From the NCBI GenBank assembly GCA_052380005.1, contig JBQTCJ010000017.1: a stretch of DNA of 64,000 nt, one strand, 5' to 3'. The notes beneath the pieces are model-generated. The model made no database searches. It saw only the letters and a list, made by a program, of their open reading frames with translations, and was not told where the DNA came from. This stretch comes from Salinarimonas sp052380005. Its GTDB lineage: Bacteria; Pseudomonadota; Alphaproteobacteria; Rhizobiales; Beijerinckiaceae. Position numbers and translations under genes: made by a program. Below, piece by piece: positions 17,099 through 26,531 of this stretch; the stretch's first letter is position 1; every line of letters begins with the position of its first letter.

Positions 17099-18490
17099 TC
17101 ATTGCCCGGACGGGGTCTGCGTCCCGTACCAGAGGCCGTCCACCTGCTCGAAATGCACCGAAGGATCGTACACCTCGACGTTAAGCGCCAGCCGAGGCGG
17201 CGCCAGCCGGCCCATCGCCTGAACGACCGAGTAGGCGGCGACCACGCGGTCGCGCTGGGCCGTGATCAGGTTGACGCGCGCGTTCAGGAGCTCCTGCTGC
17301 GCATTGAGCACGTCGAGCGTGGTGCGCTGGCCGACGCGCGCCTCCTCGCGCACGCCGGTGAGCGCGGTCTCGGCGGCGGAGACCTGCGCCTGCGCGGCCA
17401 CGATCTGCGCGGTCGAGGCTTCGTACTGCCCCCAGGCGGCGATCACCGCGGCCCGCACCTGCTCGCGCACCAGGTCCACGTCGAATCGCCGCTGCTGCGC
17501 GATCTCCTTGGCCTGGCGCACCCGCGCGGAGACCTCGCCACCCTGGTAGAGCGGCACGTCGAGCCGCGCCACGATCTGGGCGGAGGTCACGCTGTCCCCG
17601 GCGATGTTCGAGCTGTAGCGCTGGTTCACGGACCCCTGGACGCCCAGGCTCGGCAGCAGCTCGCCCTCGACGAGACGCACCTGCGCCTGCGCGGCATCCA
17701 GAGCGTGGCGCGCCGCGATGATGTTGGGGTTCTCGGCGAGCGCCGTCTGCACCGCGGCGTCGATCGTGCCGGGGATGAGGTTCTGCGGCACGCTGCCCGG
17801 CTGGAGCTGGCGCGGATCGACGCCGACGACCCGGCGGTAGATCGCGATGCTCGAGCGCAGGTTGGCCTCGCCGAGGCTCACCTGGGAGCGCGCGGCGGCG
17901 ACGCGCGCCTCGGACTGGGCGACGTCGGTGCGCGTCACCTCGCCGACGTCGAAGCGGTCCTGCGTCTGCCGCAGCTGCTCGCCCAGGACGTCGAAATTGT
18001 TGGTCTGGAGGTTGAGGATCGCCGTGTCGCGCAGGACGTTCATGTAGGCCTGCACGGCCTGGAACAGCACGTCCTGGACGGACGCCTCGAGGTTCTGGCG
18101 CGCGGCGAAGACCTGGCTCTCGGCCTGGCGCACGGCGGCGGCGGTGCGGCCGCCGTTGTAGATCGACTGGTCGATCTGCAGCCCGATTCCCCGCGGCGTC
18201 AGCGCGGATTCCGTGCGCACACCACGCACGTCGCGCTCGCTCCAGGTGCGACCGATGTCGGCGCTGGCGCTGATGCGGGGGCGATAGCCGGAGAGTGCGC
18301 GGGGCACGTTCTCGTCCGTCGCGCGCACTCCCGCCCGCTCCCCGTTGATGATCGGGCTCGCGGTGTAGGCGCGCGCGAGCGCCGATTCGAGCGTCTCGGC
18401 GCGCGCCCCGCCACCCGGGAGCACGGTCGACAGTCCCAGCGCGGCGGCGATCAGCGCTGCGTTCCAACGGGCGGATCTGGCGCGGGGCAT
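17099..18490 (-). CDS. tolC: TolC family outer membrane efflux protein
   Basis: A 463-residue outer membrane channel subunit. A signal peptide (ALIAAALGLSTVLPGG, cleavage near ARA-ET) precedes the two-fold repeated TolC fold; repeat landmarks are LESALARAYTASPIINGERA and, in the second half, IDAAVQTALAENPNIIAARH. The conserved C-terminal segment DRVVAAYSVVQAMGRL is present. As a trimer it would form the exit duct for type I secretion and RND pumps. It stands alone with no pump genes next to it, between popZ and a PIMT-like gene, so it is probably the general TolC of the cell. Confidence 0.93.
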   Translation of the reverse strand: MPRARSARWNAALIAAALGLSTVLPGGGARAETLESALARAYTASPIINGERAGVRATDENVPRALSGYRPRISASADIGRTWSERDVRGVRTESALTPRGIGLQIDQSIYNGGRTAAAVRQAESQVFAARQNLEASVQDVLFQAVQAYMNVLRDTAILNLQTNNFDVLGEQLRQTQDRFDVGEVTRTDVAQSEARVAAARSQVSLGEANLRSSIAIYRRVVGVDPRQLQPGSVPQNLIPGTIDAAVQTALAENPNIIAARHALDAAQAQVRLVEGELLPSLGVQGSVNQRYSSNIAGDSVTSAQIVARLDVPLYQGGEVSARVRQAKEIAQQRRFDVDLVREQVRAAVIAAWGQYEASTAQIVAAQAQVSAAETALTGVREEARVGQRTTLDVLNAQQELLNARVNLITAQRDRVVAAYSVVQAMGRLAPPRLALNVEVYDPSVHFEQVDGLWYGTQTPSGQ

Positions 18491-18725
18491 CACGGGTTTC
18501 CTGAACTGGCCCTGCCCGCGTGGCGCGGTATCGTCCCACGAGCTTCGAGCATCACGCTTGGGCCTCGACGTTTGGGCGGCATGGTCGGCGCAGAATACGG
18601 TCGCAGCCGAGTCGAGCAAGGAGAAGCGCCACGCCACCGCCATTTCTCCGACACCCGTTGCCCCAAAACCACGCCGGGGACCCGTCCATCCGGCGCCTCC
18701 TGCGCGAGACACGCGCCCGGATCGA

Positions 18726-19394
18726 TCAGAAGACGAATCCCGGCTCCTCACGGAACGGCGGCAGCAATGGTGCGGCGGCGTCGAAGATCGCGCGCGATCC
18801 GAACGTGTCGCCCGAGCGCACGAACAGGCTCGCGCGGCTCGTGCGGCTGCCGTCGCCGACGATCACGCCGAGCCGCCCGTCCTCCGCGAGGCAGTCGAGC
18901 AGCGCCTGCGGGCGCACCTGCGCCGCGCCGTTCACGTAGATGACGTCGAAAGGCGCCGTCGCCGGGCAGCCGCCGTCGAGCGGGCCGACCACGACCTCCA
19001 CCGATCCCGCCCCATGCTCCGCGAGGAGGACGCGGGTGCGCTCCGCGACGGCCTCGTCCGATTCGAGGATCGTCACCGCAGCGCCGAGCCGCTGCATCAC
19101 CACCGCCTCGTACCCGAGCGCGCTCGCCACGACGAGCGCGCGCTCGCCCGCGCCGAGGCGCAGGTTCTGCAGCAGGCGCCCGAAGATCATCGCGGGCAGC
19201 AGGAAGCGCCCGCCGTCCTGCGTCTGCGCCACGGGGAGGCTCTGGTCGGAATAGGCGAGCGCCTTCGCCTCGTCGGGCGCGAAGGCCTCGCGGGGGACCT
19301 CGTTCATGGCCGAGAGGATGCCGAGATCGGTGATGTCGTAGGTGCGCAGCTGGTGATCCACCATCATGCGGCGCACGCGGGCGAAGTCGATCAT
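18726..19394 (-). CDS. Protein-L-isoaspartate methyltransferase-like protein, degenerate
   Basis: A 222-residue member of the PIMT family found upstream of tolC in many alphaproteobacteria. The N-terminal region (RMMVDHQLRTYDITDLGILS, VPREAFAPDEAKALAYSDQS) matches the family well. The SAM-binding motif I, normally a Gly-rich V-L-x-[IV]-G-x-G-x-G-Y, here reads ALVVASALGY and lacks the glycines. SAM binding may therefore be weak or lost, so repair of isoaspartyl proteins should not be assumed. The next 235 bases before tolC hold no gene that I can see. Confidence 0.82.
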   Translation of the reverse strand: MIDFARVRRMMVDHQLRTYDITDLGILSAMNEVPREAFAPDEAKALAYSDQSLPVAQTQDGGRFLLPAMIFGRLLQNLRLGAGERALVVASALGYEAVVMQRLGAAVTILESDEAVAERTRVLLAEHGAGSVEVVVGPLDGGCPATAPFDVIYVNGAAQVRPQALLDCLAEDGRLGVIVGDGSRTSRASLFVRSGDTFGSRAIFDAAAPLLPPFREEPGFVF

Positions 19395-19762
19395 CGGAGC
19401 CTCTCGGATCGGGTCGGCGTCTCACTGCGAACGTCGAGGCTTTTGGTGGATCGGCCCGCAAAAGGCAAGCGGGCGCGGGCGGGCGCGGCCGCTCGGATCG
19501 GACGTCCCGCCTCCGGGTACGGACCCGCGCAGGCGACGGGGAGCGCTTCTCCCAAGGGCGGATGATCCTACGGACGAGAAGCGCGGGGTAAGCGGCCGCA
19601 GGGTGAGCGGCCGGACGGTGCGGTGTTCCGGTGGGGCCCGGTGCGGTGAGGCCGCGGCCATGCGCCCGGCAGCCGCACGCCCGGCGGATCGTCGTCGGCG
19701 AAGACGACGCGGCCGCCCTCGGGCGAGGCGGCATGATCGCGGTCGGTCGTCGCCGGGAGCGT
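19395..19762. other. Gene-free gap before tRNA-Cys
   Basis: A 368-base stretch between the PIMT-like gene and tRNA-Cys. The open frames here are short and lack family similarity or good starts. I see no palindromic repeat of the families found elsewhere. It presumably holds the PIMT-like/tolC promoter and the 3' trailer of the tRNA. Confidence 0.5.
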
Positions 19763-19836
19763 TGGAGGCCTCGCCCGGAATCGAACCGGGGTGCAAGGAT
19801 TTGCAGTCCTCTGCGTAACCACTCCGCCACGAGGCC
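19763..19836 (-). tRNA. tRNA-Cys (GCA)
   Basis: On the minus strand a 74-base cloverleaf can be folded: acceptor GGCCTCG paired with CGAGGCC, D arm with AGTGGTTAC, anticodon loop CTGCAAA with anticodon GCA, T loop GGTTCGATTCC, and an encoded CCA end (19763-19765). It is the only tRNA seen in the window and lies between the PIMT-like gene and hppD. Confidence 0.95.
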
Positions 19837-19949
19837 TCACCCGCGGCGTGTCCGTCGCGGGCCATCCTCATATCAGCGTCGCGCGCGCGCTGGCAAGGGC
19901 GAAAATCCGGAGAGATCGCCCCGCTCCATCGCCCGCACCACGCCGACCG

Positions 19950-21062
<1,113 letters not shown>

Positions 21063-21125
21063 GTCCATCCTCCTCGTGATCTGGTTCGTCTTCGCGAACG
21101 TGCTCGCAATCGCGCGACGCGGGGT

Positions 21126-21755
21126 TCAGGCCGCGTCGGGCTGGTTCTCGGGCGCCGCCGCCGCGAAGGCGGGATGCGCGGCGCAGGCCTCCGCCACGGC
21201 GCGGATCCTCGGGAAGGCCTCGAGCGGCACCGAGAAGCGTCGTGCGTTGAAAACCTGCGGAACGATGTGGAGATCCGCCATGCCGGGCGTCTCCCCGAAG
21301 GCGTAGGGGGCGGGCGCGATCAGCCGCTCGATCGCCGCGAAGCCCTCGCTCACCCAGTGCGCGTACCAGGCGTCGACGGCCGCCTGGTCCGCACCGAGCC
21401 GCTCCTTCAGCCAGCCGAGCGTCGCGAGATTGTTGAGCGGATGGATGTCGCAGGCGACGATCGCGCACACGGCGCGCACGCGCGCCCGCTCGAGCGCGTC
21501 ATGCGGCAGCAGCGGCGGCTGCGGCCAGCGCTCCTCGATGAACTCGAGGATCGCCGGCGACTGGATCAGGAACGCGCCCTCGTCCGTCTCGAGCGCGGGC
21601 ACGCGCCCCTGCGGGTGGCGCGCGCGCCAGGCCTCGCCGCGGTGCTCGCCCTTCAGGAGATGGACCGTCGCGTGCTCGTAGGGAACGCCCTTCAGGTTGA
21701 GCGCGATCCGCACGCGGTAGGCGGCGGAGGAGCGGAAATAGCCGTGGAGCTTCAT
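21126..21755 (-). CDS. maiA: Maleylacetoacetate isomerase (zeta-class GST)
   Basis: A 209-residue glutathione-dependent isomerase converting maleylacetoacetate to fumarylacetoacetate. The zeta-GST N-terminal motif is SSAAYRVRIALNLKG; eukaryotic enzymes have SSCxWRVRIAL, and alanine in place of the cysteine is common in bacteria. The segments IQSPAILEFIEERWP (glutathione site) and DIHPLNNLATLGWL are also typical. The ATG overlaps the MarR stop (ATGA). It fills the step between HmgA and the fumarylacetoacetate hydrolase encoded on the other strand. Confidence 0.93.
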   Translation of the reverse strand: MKLHGYFRSSAAYRVRIALNLKGVPYEHATVHLLKGEHRGEAWRARHPQGRVPALETDEGAFLIQSPAILEFIEERWPQPPLLPHDALERARVRAVCAIVACDIHPLNNLATLGWLKERLGADQAAVDAWYAHWVSEGFAAIERLIAPAPYAFGETPGMADLHIVPQVFNARRFSVPLEAFPRIRAVAEACAAHPAFAAAAPENQPDAA

Positions 21756-22270
21756 CGCGCCCCCTCCGATGCGTCCGAGGGATCGAGGTCGGGCGCGAGG
21801 CTGCGCATGCGCGCGTCGAGCCGGTCGATGAGCCCGAACAGCGTCTCGCGCTCGGCGTCCGTCAGCCCGGTGAACACCGCGCGCTCGAAGGCGAGCGCCT
21901 CGGGCGCCACCGCCTCGTAGATCCCCCTGCCCTCCCGCGTCAGCGCGAGCAGCTCCTCGCGCATGTCCTCGGCGTTCGGCCGCCGCTCGACGATTCCGCG
22001 CTCGGCGAGCGCCGCCACCGCCCGGGAGACCGTCGACTTGTGCATCACCGCGTGCGCCGCGATGTCGCGCGCCGTTCGGGTGTCGAACTGACCGAGCGTG
22101 GCGACGATGCGCCATTGCGGAATGGTGATGCCGAAGCGCTCGGCGTAGATCCGCGCCAGCGCGTTCGACACCGTCGTCGCGATGACGTTCAGGCGATAGG
22201 GCAGGAAGCGCTCGAGCGTCAGCGCCGGACCGCCGGGCGGCCCGTCGTGCGTGGGAGCGTTCGCTGGCAT
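21752..22270 (-). CDS. MarR family regulator of the homogentisate genes
   Basis: A 172-residue MarR protein. The winged helix is visible in FGITIPQWRIVATLGQFD, DIAAHAVMHKSTVSRAVAAL and the wing region RRPNAEDMREELLALT. It starts the leftward operon with maiA and hppD and faces hmgA. Its ATG may be at 22270 or at 22306; neither has a strong ribosome site and the former gives the more usual length. A repressor acting at GGTTGC-N4-GCAACC (22321-22336) and sensing a pathway intermediate is the simplest model, by analogy with MarR-type regulators of homogentisate and hydroxyphenylacetate genes. Confidence 0.88.
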   Translation of the reverse strand: MPANAPTHDGPPGGPALTLERFLPYRLNVIATTVSNALARIYAERFGITIPQWRIVATLGQFDTRTARDIAAHAVMHKSTVSRAVAALAERGIVERRPNAEDMREELLALTREGRGIYEAVAPEALAFERAVFTGLTDAERETLFGLIDRLDARMRSLAPDLDPSDASEGAR

Positions 22271-22308
22271 GTCCGCGAGGGATTCGGCTTGGGGGGAGGT
22301 CCGCATCG

Positions 22309-22341
22309 TTGACAGAAATCGGTTGCTGGTGCAACCATTAT
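22309..22341. promoter_or_regulatory. Divergent promoter and operator for homogentisate genes
   Basis: A TTGACA hexamer at 22309-22314 is followed at 22321-22336 by GGTTGCTGGTGCAACC, a perfect 6-bp inverted repeat with a 4-base centre, and an AT-rich CATTAT at 22336-22341. A MarR dimer bound to this palindrome would block the rightward hmgA promoter and probably the leftward operon. The exact -10 is uncertain because spacing to CATTAT is 21 bases. Confidence 0.55.
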
Positions 22342-22435
22342 GACCATCGCGGCCATCTTGGCAAGGGCAGCATCCGAGCGTGGCGGCTCGCGCGTCGCAA
22401 TCGCGCCGGGCGCCCGCGCCGCACGGGAGACATCC

Positions 22436-23806
22436 ATGACCGTCCACCAGACCACCGGCTTCACGAGCCCCGACCTCCAGGGCCGGGAGACCGCGATCGT
22501 GCCGAACTACATGTCCGGCTTCGGCAACTCCTTCGAGACCGAGGCGCTCGAGGGCGCGCTTCCGGTGGGCATGAACTCCCCGCAGAAGATCAACTACGGC
22601 CTCTACGCCGAGCAGCTCTCCGGCTCGCCCTTCACCGCGCCGCAGGCGACGAACCAGCGCTCCTGGCTCTACCGCATCCGTCCCTCGGTGAAGCACTCGC
22701 ACCGCTACGCCCGCGTGGACCGCGGCTTCATCCGCACCGGGCCGTGCCGCGAGGACACGCAGGCCACGATCGGCCAGATGCGCTGGAACCCGGTGCCGAT
22801 CCCCGGCGAGGCGCTCACTTTCGTCACGGGGCTGCGCACCATCACCACCGCGGGCGATTCGGACACGCAGGTGGGCATGGCCGCCCACCTCGCCTTCGTG
22901 ACGCGCTCCATGGGCAACGAGTATTTCTTCAACGCCGACGGGGAATATCTCGTCGTGGCGCAGGAAGGCCATCTGCGCTTTCGCACCGAGTTCGGCGTGA
23001 TCGAGTTCGGGCCGGGCGAGATCTGCGTCATCCCACGCGGCGTGATCTTCAAGGTCGAGCTCGTGGACGGGCCGGCGCGGGCCTACGTGTGCGAGAACTA
23101 CGGCGGCCAGCTCACGCTGCCCGATCGCGGGCCGATCGGCGCCAACTGCCTCGCCAACCCGCGCGACTTCCTCACGCCGGTGGCGGCCTACGAGGACGTC
23201 GAGGAGGAGAGCTTCCTCTACGTGAAGTGGGGCGGCGACCTGTTCATGACCAAGATCGAGCAGTCCCCGCTCGACGTCGTCGCCTGGCACGGCAACTACG
23301 CGCCCTACAAGTACGACCTGCGCCGCTTCGCGCCGGTGGGCGCGCTCCTGTTCGACCACCCGGACCCGTCGATCTTCACGGTGCTCACCGCGCCGACCGA
23401 GACGCCCGGCTCGGCCAACATCGACTTCGTCATCTTCCCCGACCGCTGGATGGTGGCGGAGAACACCTTCCGCCCGCCCTGGTACCACCGCAACCTGATG
23501 AGCGAGTTCATGGGCCTCGTCTACGGCGTCTACGACGCCAAGCCCGAGGGCTTCGTCCCCGGCGGCTTCTCGCTCCACAACCAGATGCTGCCCCACGGGC
23601 CGGACATGCAGGCCTTCGAGCACGCCTCGAACGTCGATCTCGGGCCCACCAAGCTCGCGGGCACCATGGCCTTCATGTTCGAGACCCGCTTCCCGCAGCG
23701 CGTGACCGCCTGGGCGGCGGGGCTGCCCGAGCTGCAGGATTCGTACATCGACTGCTGGCAGGGCCTGAAGAAGCACTTCGACCCCACCCGGCGCGAGCCG
23801 AAGTGA
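22436..23806 (+). CDS. hmgA: Homogentisate 1,2-dioxygenase
   Basis: A 456-residue ring-cleaving Fe(II) dioxygenase making maleylacetoacetate from homogentisate. The N-terminal YMSGFGNSFETEALEGALP and the active-site block FRPPWYHRNLMSEFMG, with metal ligands His and Glu, followed by FSLHNQMLPHGPD, are diagnostic. The ATG at 22436 (MTVHQTTGF) has GGGAGA nearby; an upstream in-frame ATG at 22340 would start within the operator region and is rejected. It is the first rightward gene, 254 bases before a leftward TRAP gene, so the fumarylacetoacetate hydrolase gene needs its own promoter or read-through. Confidence 0.96.
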   Translation: MTVHQTTGFTSPDLQGRETAIVPNYMSGFGNSFETEALEGALPVGMNSPQKINYGLYAEQLSGSPFTAPQATNQRSWLYRIRPSVKHSHRYARVDRGFIRTGPCREDTQATIGQMRWNPVPIPGEALTFVTGLRTITTAGDSDTQVGMAAHLAFVTRSMGNEYFFNADGEYLVVAQEGHLRFRTEFGVIEFGPGEICVIPRGVIFKVELVDGPARAYVCENYGGQLTLPDRGPIGANCLANPRDFLTPVAAYEDVEEESFLYVKWGGDLFMTKIEQSPLDVVAWHGNYAPYKYDLRRFAPVGALLFDHPDPSIFTVLTAPTETPGSANIDFVIFPDRWMVAENTFRPPWYHRNLMSEFMGLVYGVYDAKPEGFVPGGFSLHNQMLPHGPDMQAFEHASNVDLGPTKLAGTMAFMFETRFPQRVTAWAAGLPELQDSYIDCWQGLKKHFDPTRREPK

Positions 23807-23876
23807 TCTCGAGCGGAACGCAGCGCCCGATGCGTCCCGCTGCCGCGTCTCGCTCGTACCGCGACCGCGACGTCGG

Positions 23877-24030
23877 CTCTCCCCTCTCCCTCGTGGAGAG
23901 GGGCCGGGGGTGTGGGGCGGTCAGAACTGTCTCAACCGGGTCGAAGTCCGACCGTCGTCGTTGGTCGGGACCGGCGCGGCTTTCCGGCACGCCCCCCACC
24001 CACGGCCCCTCCCCACGAGGGGGAGGGGAG
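23877..24030. repeat. Inverted pair of REP-like elements (family 1)
   Basis: Copies at 23877-23920 and 23987-24030 face each other in the 254-base space between hmgA and the convergent TRAP gene. Each has the CCCTCTCC/GGAGAGGG or CCCTCCCC/GGGGAGGG hairpin with the G-rich flank. The arrangement could fold into one long cruciform or act as a two-way terminator. Confidence 0.8.
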
Positions 24031-24060
24031 TCGGTCGGCGCGTGCCGGGAGCGGATCGCC

Positions 24061-25170
24061 TCACCCCCGCCCGCGGGTGCGGGCCATGAAGTTGTCGAAG
24101 GCCAGCTCGTTCACCGGCCACCACAGCAGCGCGTCGTCGCGGAAGGCGCGGTAGCTGTCCCACGAGCGCTTGAACGCCTCGTTGGAGGCCGCCGTCTCGT
24201 CGTAGTAGGCGTTCGCCGCCGAGAGCGCCGCCTCCATGACGTCCTGCGGGAAGTAGCGCAGCTCGGCGCCCTTGGAGACCAGCTCCTTGAGCGCGCCCGG
24301 GTTCACCGCGTCGTACTTGGCGAGCATCCAGTTGTTGGCCGCCTCCGAGGCGTGGCGGACGATCGCCTGGTAGTGCGCCGGCAGCGCGTTCCAGGCCTCG
24401 AGGTTGATGGCGGCGTGCAGCATCGCCCCACCCTCCCAGAAGCCCGGCGCGTAGTAGTACTTCGCCACCTCGTGGAAGCCGAGCTTGAGGTCGTCGTAGG
24501 GGCCGACGAACTCCGTCGCGTCGATCGTGCCGCGCTCCAGCGCCGAGTAGATGTCGCCGGGCGCGATCTGCTGGGGCACGACGCCGAGCCGCGCCATCAC
24601 CTGCCCGCCGAGGCCGCCGATGCGGAACTTGAGGCCGTCGAGGTCGGCGAGGGAGTTGATCTCCTTGCGGAAGAAGCCGCCCATCTGAGCGCCCGAGTTG
24701 CCGCAGGCGAGGGAGATCGCGTTCATCGGCGCGAGCACCTCGTTGATCAGCCCCTCGCCGCCGCCGAAGTGCCACCAGGAATGCTGCTGGCGGGCGTTGA
24801 GACCGAAGGGCACGCCGGTGGCGAAGCCGAGGGCCGGCTCGCGGCCGAAGTAGAAGTACAACGGGGTGTGCCCCGCCTCGATCGTGCCGTTCGAGACGGC
24901 GTCGAGCACCTGCAGGCCGCCGACGATGTCGCCGGGCTTGAAGGTCTGGATGGTGAAATTCCCGTCCGTCGCTTCCGAGACGTAGCGCGCGAACGTCTCC
25001 ATCGTGCCATAGATGGTGTCGAGCGAGTTCGGGAAGCTCGACTGCATGCGCCAGGTCACCGAAGGCTGGGACTGCGCGATCGCCGGGGCGGCGATCGTGG
25101 TCGCGGCGGCGGCGCCGGCGCCGAGCCCGGCGGTCTTGAGGAACGCTCTTCTGTTGGGGTTGGTGGTCAT
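24061..25170 (-). CDS. TRAP transporter substrate-binding protein (DctP family)
   Basis: A 369-residue periplasmic binding protein. The N-terminus has a twin-arginine motif (NRRAFLKTAG) and an Ala-rich segment ending APAIAQ, so Tat export is likely. The body (VTWRMQSSFPNSLDTIYGTM, GGLQVLDAVSNGTIEAGHTP, GTIDATEFVGPYDDL) resembles the 2-oxo-acid binding group of TRAP proteins such as TakP. No DctQ or DctM membrane genes are near, so it must use a transporter encoded elsewhere. Its position inside the homogentisate cluster, on the opposite strand between hmgA and the fumarylacetoacetate hydrolase gene, suggests a keto-acid such as a hydroxyphenylpyruvate-like ligand; this is inference. Confidence 0.88.
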   Translation of the reverse strand: MTTNPNRRAFLKTAGLGAGAAAATTIAAPAIAQSQPSVTWRMQSSFPNSLDTIYGTMETFARYVSEATDGNFTIQTFKPGDIVGGLQVLDAVSNGTIEAGHTPLYFYFGREPALGFATGVPFGLNARQQHSWWHFGGGEGLINEVLAPMNAISLACGNSGAQMGGFFRKEINSLADLDGLKFRIGGLGGQVMARLGVVPQQIAPGDIYSALERGTIDATEFVGPYDDLKLGFHEVAKYYYAPGFWEGGAMLHAAINLEAWNALPAHYQAIVRHASEAANNWMLAKYDAVNPGALKELVSKGAELRYFPQDVMEAALSAANAYYDETAASNEAFKRSWDSYRAFRDDALLWWPVNELAFDNFMARTRGRG

Positions 25171-25235
25171 GGGCGGGTCCTTCTCCGGTCGTTTCCCCTG
25201 ATGGTCAGACAAGCACGAAAGGTGCGCGCTACGCC

Positions 25236-26243
25236 ATGAAATTAGCCTCTCTCAAGCACGGCCGCGACGGCCGCCTCGTGGTCGTCTCGCGCGACCTGAC
25301 GCACGCCACGGACGCCTTTCCCGTCGTCGCCACGCTACAGGCGGCGCTCGACGACTGGGAGCGCGTGGCGCCGCGCCTCGCGGATCTCGCGGAGAGCCTG
25401 GAGCACGGGGCCGTCCCTTCCTTCCGCTTCCACGAGCACGACTGCGCCTCGCCCCTCCCCCGCGCCTATCAGTGGGCGGACGGGTCGGCCTACGTGAATC
25501 ACGTGGAGCTGGTCCGCAAGGCGCGCGGGGCCGAGATGCCGGAGAGCTTCTGGACCGATCCGCTGATGTACCAGGGCGGCTCGGACGCCTTCCTCGGCCC
25601 GCGCGACCCGATTCGCATGGCGGACGAGGCCTTCGGCATCGACTTCGAGGCGGAGATCGCCGTCGTCGTCGGCGACGTGCCCATGGGCGCGACGCCCGAG
25701 GTCGCGGCGGACGCGATCCGGCTGGTTATGCTCGTGAACGACGTCTCGCTGCGCAACCTCATCCCGGGCGAGCTCGCCAAGGGATTCGGCTTCTTCCAGG
25801 CCAAGCCCTCCTCCGCCTTCTCGCCCGTGGCGGTGACGCCCGACGAGCTCGGCGCGGCGTGGGCCGGCGGAAAGGTCTCGCTTCCGCTGCTCAGCTACGT
25901 CAACGGAAAGCCCTTCGGCCGCCCGAACGCCGGCGTCGACATGACCTTCGACTTCCCCCGCCTGATCGCCCACGCGGCGCGCACGCGGCCCTTGTCGGCC
26001 GGAACGATCATCGGCTCGGGCACGGTCTCGAACCGGGACGAGGGCGGCGGCCCCGGGCGGCCGGTCGACCAGGGCGGCCTCGGCTATTCCTGCATCGCGG
26101 AGGTCCGCATGGTCGAGACGATCGCGACGGGCGAGGCGCGCACGCCGTTCCTGAGGTTCGGCGACAGTGTGCGCATCGAGATGAAGGACGAGGCCGGCCA
26201 CTCGCTGTTCGGGGCGATCGAGCAGGTGGTGGAGACGGGTTGA
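25236..26243 (+). CDS. Fumarylacetoacetate hydrolase family protein
   Basis: A 335-residue member of the FAH family in its shorter bacterial form. Metal-binding acids are visible in DFEAEIAVVVGDVPMG and in the motif NDVSLRNLIPGELAKGF; the last third has GTIIGSGTVSNRD. In this context it should split fumarylacetoacetate into fumarate and acetoacetate, completing the route HppD, HmgA, MaiA, FAH. The start is 65 bases from the divergent TRAP gene. The true FAH enzyme of this pathway elsewhere is often longer (about 420 residues), but clusters with this shorter type in place are common. Confidence 0.9.
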   Translation: MKLASLKHGRDGRLVVVSRDLTHATDAFPVVATLQAALDDWERVAPRLADLAESLEHGAVPSFRFHEHDCASPLPRAYQWADGSAYVNHVELVRKARGAEMPESFWTDPLMYQGGSDAFLGPRDPIRMADEAFGIDFEAEIAVVVGDVPMGATPEVAADAIRLVMLVNDVSLRNLIPGELAKGFGFFQAKPSSAFSPVAVTPDELGAAWAGGKVSLPLLSYVNGKPFGRPNAGVDMTFDFPRLIAHAARTRPLSAGTIIGSGTVSNRDEGGGPGRPVDQGGLGYSCIAEVRMVETIATGEARTPFLRFGDSVRIEMKDEAGHSLFGAIEQVVETG

Positions 26244-26289
26244 GGGAGGAGGAGGAGCAGCAGCGTCTACCCGCTTCGCCATCGCAATC

Positions 26290-26482
26290 CTTCCCTGTAG
26301 GAGAAGGTGGCTCGGCGAAGCCGAGACGGATGGGGCGCGCGGGACGCGCGTTCGGCGAAGCCGAATCTATGCAGGGCCGGACGGCTTGGAGGCGCCCAAT
26401 TTCCGCTTCGCGGAACGCGCCTTCGGCGCGCCCCATCCGTCCCGCCGCTTCGCGTCGGGCCACCTTCCCCTACAGGAAAGGA
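26290..26482. repeat. Inverted pair of REP-like elements (family 2)
   Basis: A unit beginning TTCCCTGTAGGAGAAGGTGG and containing GACGGATGGGGCGCGC at 26290-26345 is repeated in reverse complement towards 26482 (GCGCCCCATCCGTC, then CACCTTCCCCTACAGGAAAG). The pair fills most of the 288-base space between the fumarylacetoacetate hydrolase and MBL genes. A single copy is at 47098-47180. Confidence 0.8.
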
Positions 26483-26531
26483 TAGGCGCGCCCAACCGCC
26501 TCGATCAATTGAAGAGCAACGGGAGACAATA

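Noticed and set aside
22340..22435. Longer hmgA start at the ATG at 22340
   Set aside because: It would add 32 residues not seen in the family and begin four bases after the operator; the ATG at 22436 has a ribosome site.
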